A DNA stretch of 7,976 nucleotides from Anaerolineales bacterium (lineage in GTDB: Bacteria > Chloroflexota > Anaerolineae > Anaerolineales > DRMV01): assembly GCA_015491595.1 (NCBI GenBank), contig WFVP01000414.1, positions 1 through 7,976 on the forward strand, in the 5' to 3' direction. Of this stretch, positions 1 to 5,876 are shown piece after piece (the first letter of the stretch is position 1; each line of letters begins with the position of its first letter). The notes beneath the pieces were generated by a model. The model did no database searches. It was given only the letters and a program-made list of their open reading frames with translations, and was not told where the DNA came from. The translations under genes and the position numbers were made by a program.

Positions 1-471
1 GTCGTACAGAAGGGCCCGGCCGGGCACGATGTCTACATGCAGGGTGACCTGGGGATGAGTGAGGTCCACCTTCCATCCCAGGGCCTCCACCACCACGGCC
101 CCCAGTTCCCGTTCCAGGGCCAGGGTGCCCAGCGGGAAGCCCTTGTCCACCCGGCGGGCCCGGACGGCGAAGGTGGGCTTCTCCTGGAAACGTTCCCGGG
201 CGCGTTGGGCCAGGGTCAGGATGGCCCCGTGTAGGGATGCAGGGGTGGGTTTCTCCACCACCAGAGGCTTGGTCCACCAGGCGACTCCGAAGACTCGGGA
301 GAAATCCAAATCCTCGTGAGGACTCTCCACCAGCAGACGCCCATGGAGGAGGCGCACCTTTTCCACAGGAAGTTGCGCCTGGATGTTGCGTCGCAACTGG
401 CGGATGAAATCCGCCCGGTTCTTGCCTTTCAGACCGATTTCGCTGCCGTAGTGGACCAGGTAAAGGGGCAT
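1..471 (-). CDS. thiI: tRNA 4-thiouridine synthase ThiI, N-terminal part (truncated by window edge)
   Basis: ThiI transfers sulfur to uridine 8 of tRNA (s4U) and in some bacteria also to the thiazole carrier ThiS. It is an ATP-dependent cytosolic enzyme. Only the first 157 residues are in the window. The N-terminus carries the family signature YGSEIGLKGKNR at residues 8-19. A THUMP-domain segment with FAVRARRVDKGFP lies at residues 101-113, followed by the strand-helix pattern ending in VTLHVDIVPGRALLYD. The PP-loop adenylation domain and any rhodanese domain lie beyond the window, so whether this protein could serve thiazole synthesis cannot be judged. The ATG at 471 is preceded by an AGGAG-type ribosome-binding site about 9 nt upstream. 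It starts 22 bp after the lipA stop codon on the same strand, so co-transcription with lipA is likely. Recognition is by motif and is confident. Confidence 0.9.
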   Translation of the reverse strand, partial: MPLYLVHYGSEIGLKGKNRADFIRQLRRNIQAQLPVEKVRLLHGRLLVESPHEDLDFSRVFGVAWWTKPLVVEKPTPASLHGAILTLAQRARERFQEKPTFAVRARRVDKGFPLGTLALERELGAVVVEALGWKVDLTHPQVTLHVDIVPGRALLYD

Positions 472-493
472 GGAAGGGCTCTCCTGCGTTCGT

Positions 494-1489
494 CTATGGA
501 TGTCCGTCAGGGGAAGCGGTCGCTTTCCCCGCCGGGGTGGAGACTCGTTCTCCATTCCGGCCGTTCATGCGCTGGCGATATACTGCGCTCAAGGCCCGTA
601 CCTGCTGTTCCGCCCGGTAAGAAGAGCGCACCAGGGGCGCGCTTTCCACCCATTTGAAGCCCAACTCCAGCGCGTACGCGCGCAACTCCTCGAATTCCTC
701 CGGATGGTAGAAGCGGGCCACGGGCAGATGCCGGCGACTGGGCTGCAGATACTGACCAATGGTCACGATGTCCACGCCCCAGTCCCGCAGGTCTCGCAAC
801 ACGGCTTTGACTTCATCCATGGTCTCGCCCAGCCCCACCATGATGCCCGACTTGGTCAACACCTCGGGGTCCAGTTTCTTGGCCGTGGTGAGGATGGTGC
901 GGGCCCAGGCGTAGTTGTCCTGAGGTTGCACCGTTTTGAACAAACGGGGTACCGTTTCCACGTTATGGTTGAGGATTTCCGGTCGGGCCTCCATCACGAT
1001 GCGCAGGGCTTCAATGCGGCCTTTGAAGTCGGGGATGAGGACTTCTACGGAGCAATCGGGCACCAGTTCCCGAATCCGGCGAATGACCATGGCGAAGATG
1101 GGCGCGCCGCCGTCTCCCCGTTCGTCCCGGTTCACGCTGGTGATGACCGCGTGGCGCAGGCCCATGGCTTTGACGGCCTGTGCCACCCGTTCGGGCTCGT
1201 CCCAATCCACCGGTCCGGGACGGCCGTGCTTGACGTCACAGAAACCGCACGTGCGGGTACAGACATCGCCCAGAAGCAGGAAGGTGGCCGTTCCGTGCCC
1301 CCAACATTCTCCGATATTGGGGCAATGGGCCTCTTCGCAAATGGTGTGCAGGGTTTTGCTACGCATCAGGCCCCGCAACCAGGCCACGGTTTCCCCCGAA
1401 GGCGCGCGCACCCGAAGCCAGGGAGGACGGCGCTGGGGACGGACCGTGGGCTGGGGCAGTCGGTCACGAGTGGGTTCCCGAACCGGCAT
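494..1489 (-). CDS. lipA: Lipoyl synthase (radical SAM)
   Basis: LipA inserts two sulfur atoms into protein-bound octanoyl groups to make lipoyl cofactors for the 2-oxoacid dehydrogenase and glycine cleavage complexes. The 331-residue product has both iron-sulfur signatures. The auxiliary cluster motif C-x4-C-x5-C is at C51, C56 and C62 ([12 protein letters not shown]). The radical SAM motif C-x3-C-x2-C is at C77, C81 and C84 (CTRTCGFC). The C-terminal RSSY at 288-291 supplies the conserved serine that ligates the auxiliary cluster. Other family segments are [13 protein letters not shown] (117-129) and IPDFKG (152-157). The frame stays open for 103 codons upstream, but the ATG at 1489 is chosen: AAGGAGT sits 7 nt before it and family homology begins about 25 residues later. 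A roughly 25-residue low-complexity tail follows the RSSY region. The stop is TAG. No lipB is visible, so the source of the octanoyl group is not shown here. Confidence 0.96.
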   Translation of the reverse strand: MPVREPTRDRLPQPTVRPQRRPPWLRVRAPSGETVAWLRGLMRSKTLHTICEEAHCPNIGECWGHGTATFLLLGDVCTRTCGFCDVKHGRPGPVDWDEPERVAQAVKAMGLRHAVITSVNRDERGDGGAPIFAMVIRRIRELVPDCSVEVLIPDFKGRIEALRIVMEARPEILNHNVETVPRLFKTVQPQDNYAWARTILTTAKKLDPEVLTKSGIMVGLGETMDEVKAVLRDLRDWGVDIVTIGQYLQPSRRHLPVARFYHPEEFEELRAYALELGFKWVESAPLVRSSYRAEQQVRALSAVYRQRMNGRNGERVSTPAGKATASPDGHP

Positions 1490-1517
1490 GATGCTACTCC
1501 TTCTATGGACTGCTTCC

Positions 1518-1523
1518 ATTGTA
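1518..1523 (-). promoter_or_regulatory. Candidate -10 element for lipA-thiI
   Basis: Read on the minus strand, this is TACAAT in the context GGTACAATGG. It would place the transcription start about 20 nt before the lipA ATG. There is no recognisable -35 hexamer at 16-18 bp, so this is a -10-only call. The same GGTACAATG-like form appears before the ThiS-like gene at 7591. Confidence 0.35.
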
Positions 1524-1728
1524 CCGTGAAAGCGAGCAGCGTTTTCTTCCTGTCCCCTCCCCGTTCCTGAAGGGTCGGGCTTTTTACGCGTTCCTGCAAA
1601 CCCAAACCCATTGGGGGTGATTCCTCCACGTGTTGTGCAGACCTGACGCATACCCTTCTTGCGAGGTTCAAGACCGAAGTTGTTTTCGGTATATCTTGCA
1701 TAGTTCTGTCCAGGCCTGGGACCGCAGG

Positions 1729-1779
1729 AGGAAAAATTGATGCAGCGGCGGCTTCGCCGCCGCTGCATCAATTTTTCCT
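1729..1779. repeat. Perfect 24-bp inverted repeat (long hairpin, 3-nt loop)
   Basis: Arms 1729-1752 and 1756-1779 are exact reverse complements separated by TTC (1753-1755). The centre is GC-only (GCGGCGGC / GCCGCCGC) and the outer part is AT-rich (AAAAATTGAT / ATCAATTTTT). Either transcript would therefore form a very stable stem whose 3' arm ends in a run of five U. This resembles a bidirectional intrinsic terminator. However, it lies between two divergently transcribed genes, where no annotated transcript should end. It may instead insulate the two promoters, end an unrecognised small transcript, or be a copy of a dispersed palindromic repeat. No second copy is visible in this window. Confidence 0.85.
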
Positions 1780-1954
1780 TAGTTTTTGGTGTGCCCACCT
1801 GGCATCTCGGCCAACGGTGAAAGCCCAGGGCATCCCTTCACGCCGAAGACGGGAGAAAGGCACAGGTCCGGTCCTCCCCGAATCAGATATCGCGCCTACT
1901 AAACTGAAACAGTCTCGTCAGGGACGGAGAACGAAAAGTGAACCCAAACTCACG

Positions 1955-1960
1955 TATAAT
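1955..1960 (+). promoter_or_regulatory. Candidate -10 element for panB-panE
   Basis: An exact TATAAT sits about 138 bp before the panB ATG. No good -35 hexamer is present at the usual spacing and there is no TGn extension, so activity is uncertain. It is the best -10 in the region and would give a leader of about 130 nt. Confidence 0.4.
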
Positions 1961-1966
1961 CGGTTT

Positions 1967-2097
1967 ACCACGTTCCATACACGAAATGCGCTGACGCCAG
2001 TCCCTCGCGGATTTACACGACCGTCGTGTCTGGTTCTCCGAGCGAGATACTCGGGTTGTACCCATCTTGATTTTGCGGTTGGCAAAGGAGGAGTTCC
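1967..2097 (+). promoter_or_regulatory. Structured 5' leader of panB
   Basis: If transcription starts just after the TATAAT at 1955, panB has a leader of about 130 nt with clear pairing potential. ACACGAC (2015-2021) and GTCGTGT (2023-2029) form a perfect palindrome around one base, usable as an operator or as a 5-bp hairpin. CTCGC-GGA (2004-2011) can pair with TCC...GCGAG (2037-2046), leaving GA bulged and enclosing that hairpin. A competing stem pairs CCGAG (2038-2042) with CTCGG (2050-2054). It ends in the ribosome-binding site AAAGGAGGAG (2084-2093). Pantothenate operons in Chloroflexota are among the places where the pan RNA motif has been described. I cannot confirm a match from memory. 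Confidence 0.35.
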
Positions 2098-2958
2098 ATG
2101 GCAGAGAGGAAGAAGGTCACCATTCGCACCCTCCAGGCGAAAAAGCGCAAGGGCCAGCCGATTACGATGATGACCGCGTACGATTACCCCACGGCCAAAT
2201 GGGTGGATGAGGCGGGGATTGACGTCATTCTGGTGGGTGACTCGTTGGGTATGGTGGTCCTGGGTTATCCCAATACGCTGCCGGTGACCATGGAGGTTAT
2301 GTTGCATCATTGCAAAGCCGTGGCTCGGGGGGCGAAACGGGCGTTGCTGGTGGGCGACATGCCCTTTATGTCTTATCAGGTGTCGGTGGAAGAGGCGGTG
2401 CGCAATGCGGGCCGGTTCCTGCAAGAGGCGGGTATGGACGCGGTGAAACTGGAAGGCGGCCGGGAACAAGTGAAGACCGTGCGGGCTTTGGTGGACGCGG
2501 GAATACCCGTGATGGGACATCTGGGCCTGACGCCGCAGAAGATTCACCAATTGGGGGGCTTTCGGGTGCAGGGACGCACGGCTGCCGCGGCCAAGAGGTT
2601 GGTGGAGGACGCTCTGGCCTTGGAAGAGGCGGGCGTGTTCGCCATTGTGCTGGAAATGGTGCCGGCCCAGGTGGCCAAGTACATCTCGGAACGCTTGCAG
2701 GTTCCCACCATCGGCATTGGGGCCGGACCCCATTGCGACGGGCAGGTGCTGGTCTTTCACGACACCGTGGGCATGTTCGAGGAGTTCCAGCCCCGCTTCG
2801 TCAAGCGCTATGCGGAAGTGGGCAGCACGATTCGGGAGGCGTTGAAGCGCTACCGGGAGGACGTGGAGGCCCGCGCCTTTCCCGGGGAAGAGCATTCGAC
2901 GTACATGGATGAGGAAGAGTGGAAGGCCTTTCTGGAATTGGTGGAGGGGAAGGCATGA
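2098..2958 (+). CDS. panB: 3-methyl-2-oxobutanoate hydroxymethyltransferase (ketopantoate hydroxymethyltransferase)
   Basis: PanB adds a hydroxymethyl group from 5,10-methylenetetrahydrofolate to alpha-ketoisovalerate, giving ketopantoate, the committed step of pantothenate and CoA synthesis. It is a cytosolic, Mg-dependent TIM barrel, usually decameric. The 286-residue length is slightly longer than the typical 260-280. All family motifs are intact: TAYDYPTA (26-33), VGDSLGMV with metal ligand D48 (46-53), GDMPF with D87 (86-90), VKLEGG with K117 and E119, GHLGLTPQ with H141, LEMVP with the catalytic-position E186, and IGIGAG (205-210). The ATG at 2098 has a near-ideal AAAGGAGGAG ribosome-binding site 4 nt upstream. 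The stop codon overlaps the start of panE as ATGA, implying translational coupling. No panC or panD lies nearby. Confidence 0.97.
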   Translation: MAERKKVTIRTLQAKKRKGQPITMMTAYDYPTAKWVDEAGIDVILVGDSLGMVVLGYPNTLPVTMEVMLHHCKAVARGAKRALLVGDMPFMSYQVSVEEAVRNAGRFLQEAGMDAVKLEGGREQVKTVRALVDAGIPVMGHLGLTPQKIHQLGGFRVQGRTAAAAKRLVEDALALEEAGVFAIVLEMVPAQVAKYISERLQVPTIGIGAGPHCDGQVLVFHDTVGMFEEFQPRFVKRYAEVGSTIREALKRYREDVEARAFPGEEHSTYMDEEEWKAFLELVEGKA

Positions 2959-3887
2959 CGGTCCGGGGGGAACCCTTTCCCGTGTTGGTGGTGGGCACCG
3001 GGGCCATGGCGGGGCTCTTCGGCGGCCGATTGGCTGCGCAGGGCCATCCAGTGACCTTCTTAGGGCGCTGGCGCGAAGGCGTGGAGGCCTTGCGTCGTCA
3101 CGGTCTGCGCCTGGTGGAGCTGGACGGCCGCGAGCATCGGTTTCCCGTTCAGGCCGTCACGGACCCTGAGGAGGTGCCGCCCCACCGGTTTGCCCTCATC
3201 CTGGTCAAAACCTGGCAGGCCGAGGATGCCATCGCGCGCTTACGACCGACGCTGGCCCCAGGTGGCGTGGCCCTCAGCCTGCTCAACGGTATCGGCCCTC
3301 AGGAGCGCTTTCAAGAGGCGCTGGGCCCGGAACGGGTGGCCATTGGGGTGACCACCGCGGGGGCCATCCTCATGGAGCCCGGTCGGGTCATGGCCGCGGG
3401 ACCGGGAGAGGTCATCGTGGGACGGCATCCCCGGGTCGCGCCGCTCCTGGAGGCCCTGGCCCGCGCGGGGTTCCCGGTGCGCGAGGTGGACGATGTGCGC
3501 GCGGTCCTGTGGGGAAAACTGCTCATCAACGTAGCCATCAACCCCTTTGGCGCGCTCCTGGGCGTGCCCAATGGCGCGCTACGGGAGGACCCGGCCGCGT
3601 TGCTGTTCATGCGCCGCGCGGTGGAAGAGGTGTTGCAGGTGGTGGAAGCCCTGGGCATTGCCCTGCCTTTCGAGGACCCATGGGGTAAGGTGCTGGAAGT
3701 CCTGGAGCGGGCGGCGGCCAACCGCAACTCCATGCTCCAGGATTTGGAACGGGGCGCGCCTACGGAAATCGACGCCCTGTGCGGCGCGGTGGTTCGCTAT
3801 GCCCGTCAACTCGGCCTGCACGTCCCCATGAACGAAACCCTGTTGGACATGATCGTCGCGCGCGTCCGCGAGCGGTCGAAAAAATGA
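2955..3887 (+). CDS. panE: 2-dehydropantoate 2-reductase (ketopantoate reductase)
   Basis: PanE reduces ketopantoate to pantoate with NADPH, the step after PanB. The 310-residue product begins with a Rossmann fold: VLVVGTGAMAGLFGGRLA, with the glycine motif at 14-20. LVKTWQ (83-88) and LLNGIG (109-114) follow. The catalytic helix WGKLLINVAINPFGALLG contains K188, N192 and N196. The C-terminal substrate motif NRNSMLQDLERGAPTEID (256-273) contains S259 and E271, which correspond to the conserved serine and glutamate of the family. The ATG at 2955 overlaps the panB stop and has GGAGGGGAAGG just upstream. An in-frame ATG at 2919 lies inside panB and would add 12 unrelated residues, so it was not used. 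No strong terminator follows; a 115-bp gap leads to the pilin promoter. Confidence 0.95.
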   Translation: MTVRGEPFPVLVVGTGAMAGLFGGRLAAQGHPVTFLGRWREGVEALRRHGLRLVELDGREHRFPVQAVTDPEEVPPHRFALILVKTWQAEDAIARLRPTLAPGGVALSLLNGIGPQERFQEALGPERVAIGVTTAGAILMEPGRVMAAGPGEVIVGRHPRVAPLLEALARAGFPVREVDDVRAVLWGKLLINVAINPFGALLGVPNGALREDPAALLFMRRAVEEVLQVVEALGIALPFEDPWGKVLEVLERAAANRNSMLQDLERGAPTEIDALCGAVVRYARQLGLHVPMNETLLDMIVARVRERSKK

Positions 3888-3936
3888 CAATCATCAAATT
3901 CTCATTTTCTTCCACCCCGGGGACAGGATGGGGCTC

Positions 3937-3965
3937 TTGACAAACGACCTTCCGTCCTCAATAAT
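3937..3965 (+). promoter_or_regulatory. Strong sigma-70-type promoter of the pilin gene
   Basis: A perfect TTGACA (3937-3942) is separated by exactly 17 bp from AATAAT (3960-3965), which matches 5 of 6 consensus bases. The pilin ATG lies 37 bp past the -10. This is the closest match to consensus of any promoter in the window and fits an abundant structural protein. Confidence 0.8.
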
Positions 3966-4002
3966 GAAAGGTGCAAATCCCTTTTGTGTAAGGAGGTGAG
4001 CC

Positions 4003-4146
4003 ATGTTGTTCGCACCGCGCAAGGCTCAAGGTTTGGTGGAATATGCGTTGATTCTCGTCTTGGTCGCTATTGTCGTCATCGCGATCTTGATCGTCTTGGG
4101 CCCCACGGTGGGCAATGTGTTCAGCAACATCGTGAGCAACATCTAA
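4003..4146 (+). CDS. Flp/type IVb-like pilin, 47 residues
   Basis: This is a very small class III (prepilin-type) protein. A short basic leader, MLFAPRKA, is followed by QGLVEYALILVLVAIVVIAI, a continuous hydrophobic helix (about 15-34). A short tail, GPTVGNVFSNIVSNI, ends it. If prepilin peptidase cuts between A8 and Q9, the invariant glutamate E13 falls at +5, as expected for Flp pilins and TadE-like proteins. Position -1 is Ala where Gly is usual. The pilin would be processed by a TadV-type peptidase and assembled at the cell surface by a Tad machine encoded elsewhere. AAGGAGGTGAG, nearly a full anti-16S match, lies just upstream of the ATG. The gene has its own strong promoter and terminator and no Tad genes beside it. 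It is easily missed because of its size. Confidence 0.88.
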   Translation: MLFAPRKAQGLVEYALILVLVAIVVIAILIVLGPTVGNVFSNIVSNI

Positions 4147-4168
4147 GCGTTGACCGGACGCTCACCGG

Positions 4169-4202
4169 CAACCCCGGCCCTGGTGCCGGGGTTGTTTGGT
4201 TT
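4169..4202 (+). terminator. Intrinsic terminator of the pilin gene
   Basis: CAACCCCGGC (4169-4178) pairs perfectly with GCCGGGGTTG (4185-4194) around the loop CCTGGT. The run TTTGGTTT follows. It starts 22 bp after the pilin stop codon, making the pilin a monocistronic unit. Confidence 0.85.
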
Positions 4203-4223
4203 AAGGACGCGGCTTCCGCCTTT

Positions 4224-4232
4224 TGGTATGAT
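4224..4232 (+). promoter_or_regulatory. Candidate extended -10 promoter for the URO-D-like gene
   Basis: TGG directly followed by TATGAT forms a TGn extended -10 element 31 bp before the ATG at 4264. No good -35 is visible, which an extended -10 can tolerate. It lies right after the pilin terminator, where a new transcript is expected. Confidence 0.5.
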
Positions 4233-4263
4233 GGGCACGGCACCTTGTTTCGGGGAGGTTTCC

Positions 4264-5268
4264 ATGGCCTCATCCTGGACGTCGAGGGAGCGCCTCGAGC
4301 GTTTGTTGAGTGGGGAGGCGGTGGACCGTCCTCCGGTGGCCCTGTGGCGTCACTTCCCGGTGGACGACCAACGCGCGCGGGACCTGGCCGAGAGCCACGT
4401 GCGCTTCTGTCGCGCATATGGTTGGGACCTATTGAAGGTCAGCCCCGCGGCCAGTTATCCCCTGTTGACCTGGGGTTTACAGGACGAATGGCGGGGCGAT
4501 GTGTGGGGACGGCGTTTCATTACCCATCGGCCCATCCAGCGCCCGGAGGACTGGACGCGGCTGACTCTACCCCATCCCCGCCAGGGAGCCTTGGGGATGA
4601 CCCTGGACGCCCTGGCGTTCATCACGGACGCTCTGGGGCCCCAGGTGCCCGTGGTGCAGACCATCTTCAGCCCCCTCATCCAGGCCAAGTACCTGGTGGG
4701 CGAGGAAGCCCTGTTGGTCCACATGCGGCGTCATCCCCAGGCCCTGTTGGAGGGGCTGTCCCGCATCACCGAGGCCACGATGGCGTATCTGGAAGCCCTG
4801 GCTTCCGTGCCCGTGGCCGGAATTTTCTATGCTATCCAGCACGCGCAATACGCCTGGCTGAGCGAAGAGGAGTACCGCCGTTTCGGCCGGCCCTTTGACC
4901 TCGCCTTGCTTGAATACGCCCGAGAGCGCTTCTGGCTGCTGATGCTGCATCTCCACGGTCAGGACATCATGTTCCATCTGTTTACCGACTATCCCGTGGA
5001 CATCTGGCACTGGCACGACCGGGAGACCTCCCCCACGTTGGCGGAGGCTTTGGAGCAGGTGCCGGGCGTGGTCTGTGGCGGGTTGCATCGGGAGACGCTG
5101 CTCTTGGGCGCCCCGCAACAGGTGCAGGCCGAAGCCCGGGAGGCCTACCAGCAAACCCAAGGGCGACGGTGGATGTTGGGAACGGGTTGCGTGCTGGCCC
5201 TGACCACCCCGGAAGGCAATTTACGGGCCGCGCGCCAAGCGGTGGAATCTTTCCTCGGGGAGGCGTGA
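4264..5268 (+). CDS. URO-D superfamily protein (uroporphyrinogen decarboxylase-like, probably not HemE)
   Basis: The 334-residue protein has the overall plan of the URO-D family, which covers HemE and the corrinoid/methylthiol methyltransferases of the MtaA/CmuA type. It begins RERLERLLSGEAVDRPPVALWRHF (8-31). It continues with a central QTIFSPLIQAKYL stretch (132-144) and the late segment with DYPVDIWHWHD (242-252) and VVCGGLHRETLL (269-280). It ends with GTGCVLALTTPEGNLRAA (306-323). The RQAGR-type motif that begins true HemE proteins is absent, so haem synthesis is unlikely. At 229-232 the sequence is HLHG where MtaA-like enzymes have HxCG; with C309 near the C-terminus this leaves a possible His-x-His...Cys metal site. 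The substrate is unknown. The ATG at 4264 has GGGGAGG 5 nt upstream; an upstream in-frame start at 4150 would overlap the terminator and was rejected. rsmD follows after 2 bp. Confidence 0.8.
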   Translation: MASSWTSRERLERLLSGEAVDRPPVALWRHFPVDDQRARDLAESHVRFCRAYGWDLLKVSPAASYPLLTWGLQDEWRGDVWGRRFITHRPIQRPEDWTRLTLPHPRQGALGMTLDALAFITDALGPQVPVVQTIFSPLIQAKYLVGEEALLVHMRRHPQALLEGLSRITEATMAYLEALASVPVAGIFYAIQHAQYAWLSEEEYRRFGRPFDLALLEYARERFWLLMLHLHGQDIMFHLFTDYPVDIWHWHDRETSPTLAEALEQVPGVVCGGLHRETLLLGAPQQVQAEAREAYQQTQGRRWMLGTGCVLALTTPEGNLRAARQAVESFLGEA

Positions 5269-5270
5269 CC

Positions 5271-5843
5271 ATGCCCCGCATCATTTCGGGCAAGGCCAAA
5301 GGCCGCAAGCTCTTTTCGTTGCCGGGAAACGAAATTCGGCCCATCACGGATAAGGCGAAGATGGCCCTGTTCAACATCCTGGGGCCGGATGTCCTGGGGT
5401 CCACCTGGCTGGACCTCTTTGCCGGCACGGGCAGCGTGGGCCTGGAGGCCTTGAGTCGAGGGGCCGCGTTCGTGCGCTTCGTGGACTGGAACCCCAAGGC
5501 CATTCGCCTGATTCACAAGAACCTGGAGCACACCCGTTTGCAGGAAGGCGACAACGCGGAGGTGCTTCAGGTGGACGTGTTCGCCCTGCTGGAGCATCCC
5601 GACCGGGCCTTCGATTACATTTTCATTGCGCCGCCTCAATACCATGGGATTTGGAAACGAGCGCTGCTCAAGGTGGACGAGAAGCCGGAATGGCTGGCTC
5701 CCGACGGCTGGGTCATCGTGCAGATTCATCCCAACGAGTACGAATGGGTGCCCTTGAAACACCTGGAAGAATTCGACCAGCGCCGTTATGGGAGTGTACT
5801 CCTGGTCTTCTACCAACGCAAAGAAGGGGAGAACGGGGCGTGA
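5271..5843 (+). CDS. rsmD: 16S rRNA (guanine-966-N2)-methyltransferase RsmD-like
   Basis: RsmD methylates N2 of G966 of 16S rRNA in the 30S subunit, using S-adenosylmethionine. The 190-residue length is normal. The N-terminal substrate-side signature is present as RIISGKAKGRKL (3-14) and RPITDKAKMALFNIL (23-37). The SAM-binding motif I is DLFAGTGSVGLEALSRGA (48-65). The expected catalytic (D/N)PPY motif IV reads instead IAPPQY (119-124). The C-terminal GSVLLVFYQRK (174-184) matches the family ending. It begins 2 bp after the URO-D-like stop, with its GGGGAGG ribosome-binding site inside that gene, so translation is probably coupled. The APPQY change keeps two prolines but not the acidic or amide residue that contacts the target amino group. 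It may be a lineage variant or a shift in function. Confidence 0.88.
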   Translation: MPRIISGKAKGRKLFSLPGNEIRPITDKAKMALFNILGPDVLGSTWLDLFAGTGSVGLEALSRGAAFVRFVDWNPKAIRLIHKNLEHTRLQEGDNAEVLQVDVFALLEHPDRAFDYIFIAPPQYHGIWKRALLKVDEKPEWLAPDGWVIVQIHPNEYEWVPLKHLEEFDQRRYGSVLLVFYQRKEGENGA

Positions 5844-5855
5844 TGGGGCCCCGTT
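5832..5855 (+). other. Hairpin spanning the rsmD stop codon
   Basis: AACGGGGC (5832-5839) pairs with GCCCCGTT (5848-5855) around an 8-nt loop that contains the rsmD TGA. No U-run follows, so it is not a standard terminator. It could pause ribosomes or stabilise the message between rsmD and the next gene, whose ribosome-binding site begins about 6 nt later. Confidence 0.4.
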
Positions 5856-5876
5856 AAGGTTCGGGGAGGGACAGGG

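Larger units (their letters stand above)
1490..2097. other. 608-bp divergent intergenic region between lipA and panB
   Basis: No convincing protein gene was found here on either strand. The long frames crossing it are unsupported extensions or shadows of the flanking genes. From left to right it holds the candidate lipA -10 (1518-1523), the perfect 24-bp inverted repeat (1729-1779), and an imperfect hairpin: CGGC at 1808-1811 with GCCG at 1842-1845, and GTGAA at 1817-1821 with TTCAC at 1837-1841. A perfect TATAAT (1955-1960) and a structured leader before panB (about 1967-2097) follow. The stretch from about 1850 to 1950 shows nothing I can name. Its length is unusual for a window in which most genes abut, which suggests regulatory or RNA content or the remains of a lost gene. 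Confidence 0.7.

Noticed and set aside
470..1570. 366-codon plus-strand frame opposite lipA
   Set aside because: It is the complement of lipA, whose cluster motifs are unmistakable. No family pattern is visible in the plus-strand translation.
1556..1595. Possible terminator in the lipA upstream region (GC stretch followed by CTTTTT)
   Set aside because: Only a 4-bp CCCG/CGGG stem can be drawn with a long loop, and no plus-strand gene ends there.
1490..1798. In-frame 103-codon N-terminal extension of lipA
   Set aside because: The extension runs through the 24-bp palindrome and resembles no LipA N-terminus, while a good ribosome-binding site precedes the ATG at 1489. GC-rich DNA commonly leaves such frames open.
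1808..1845. Imperfect hairpin as a known riboswitch (cobalamin, TPP, cyclic dinucleotide)
   Set aside because: The stems CGGC/GCCG and GTGAA/TTCAC exist, but I could not match the conserved loop sequences of these classes. It is only mentioned as structure.
1817..2170. 117-codon plus-strand frame before and into panB
   Set aside because: It overlaps panB in another frame, has no ribosome-binding site or recognisable motif, and its composition reads as translated noncoding DNA.
1918..2895. 325-codon minus-strand frame opposite panB
   Set aside because: It is the antisense shadow of panB, rich in His and Arg, as expected from reverse reading of GC-rich codons.
4264..5268. Assignment as HemE (uroporphyrinogen decarboxylase proper)
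   Set aside because: The RQAGR-type N-terminal motif that binds the porphyrinogen carboxylates is missing and no haem genes lie nearby. Superfamily membership is kept, the specific function is not.
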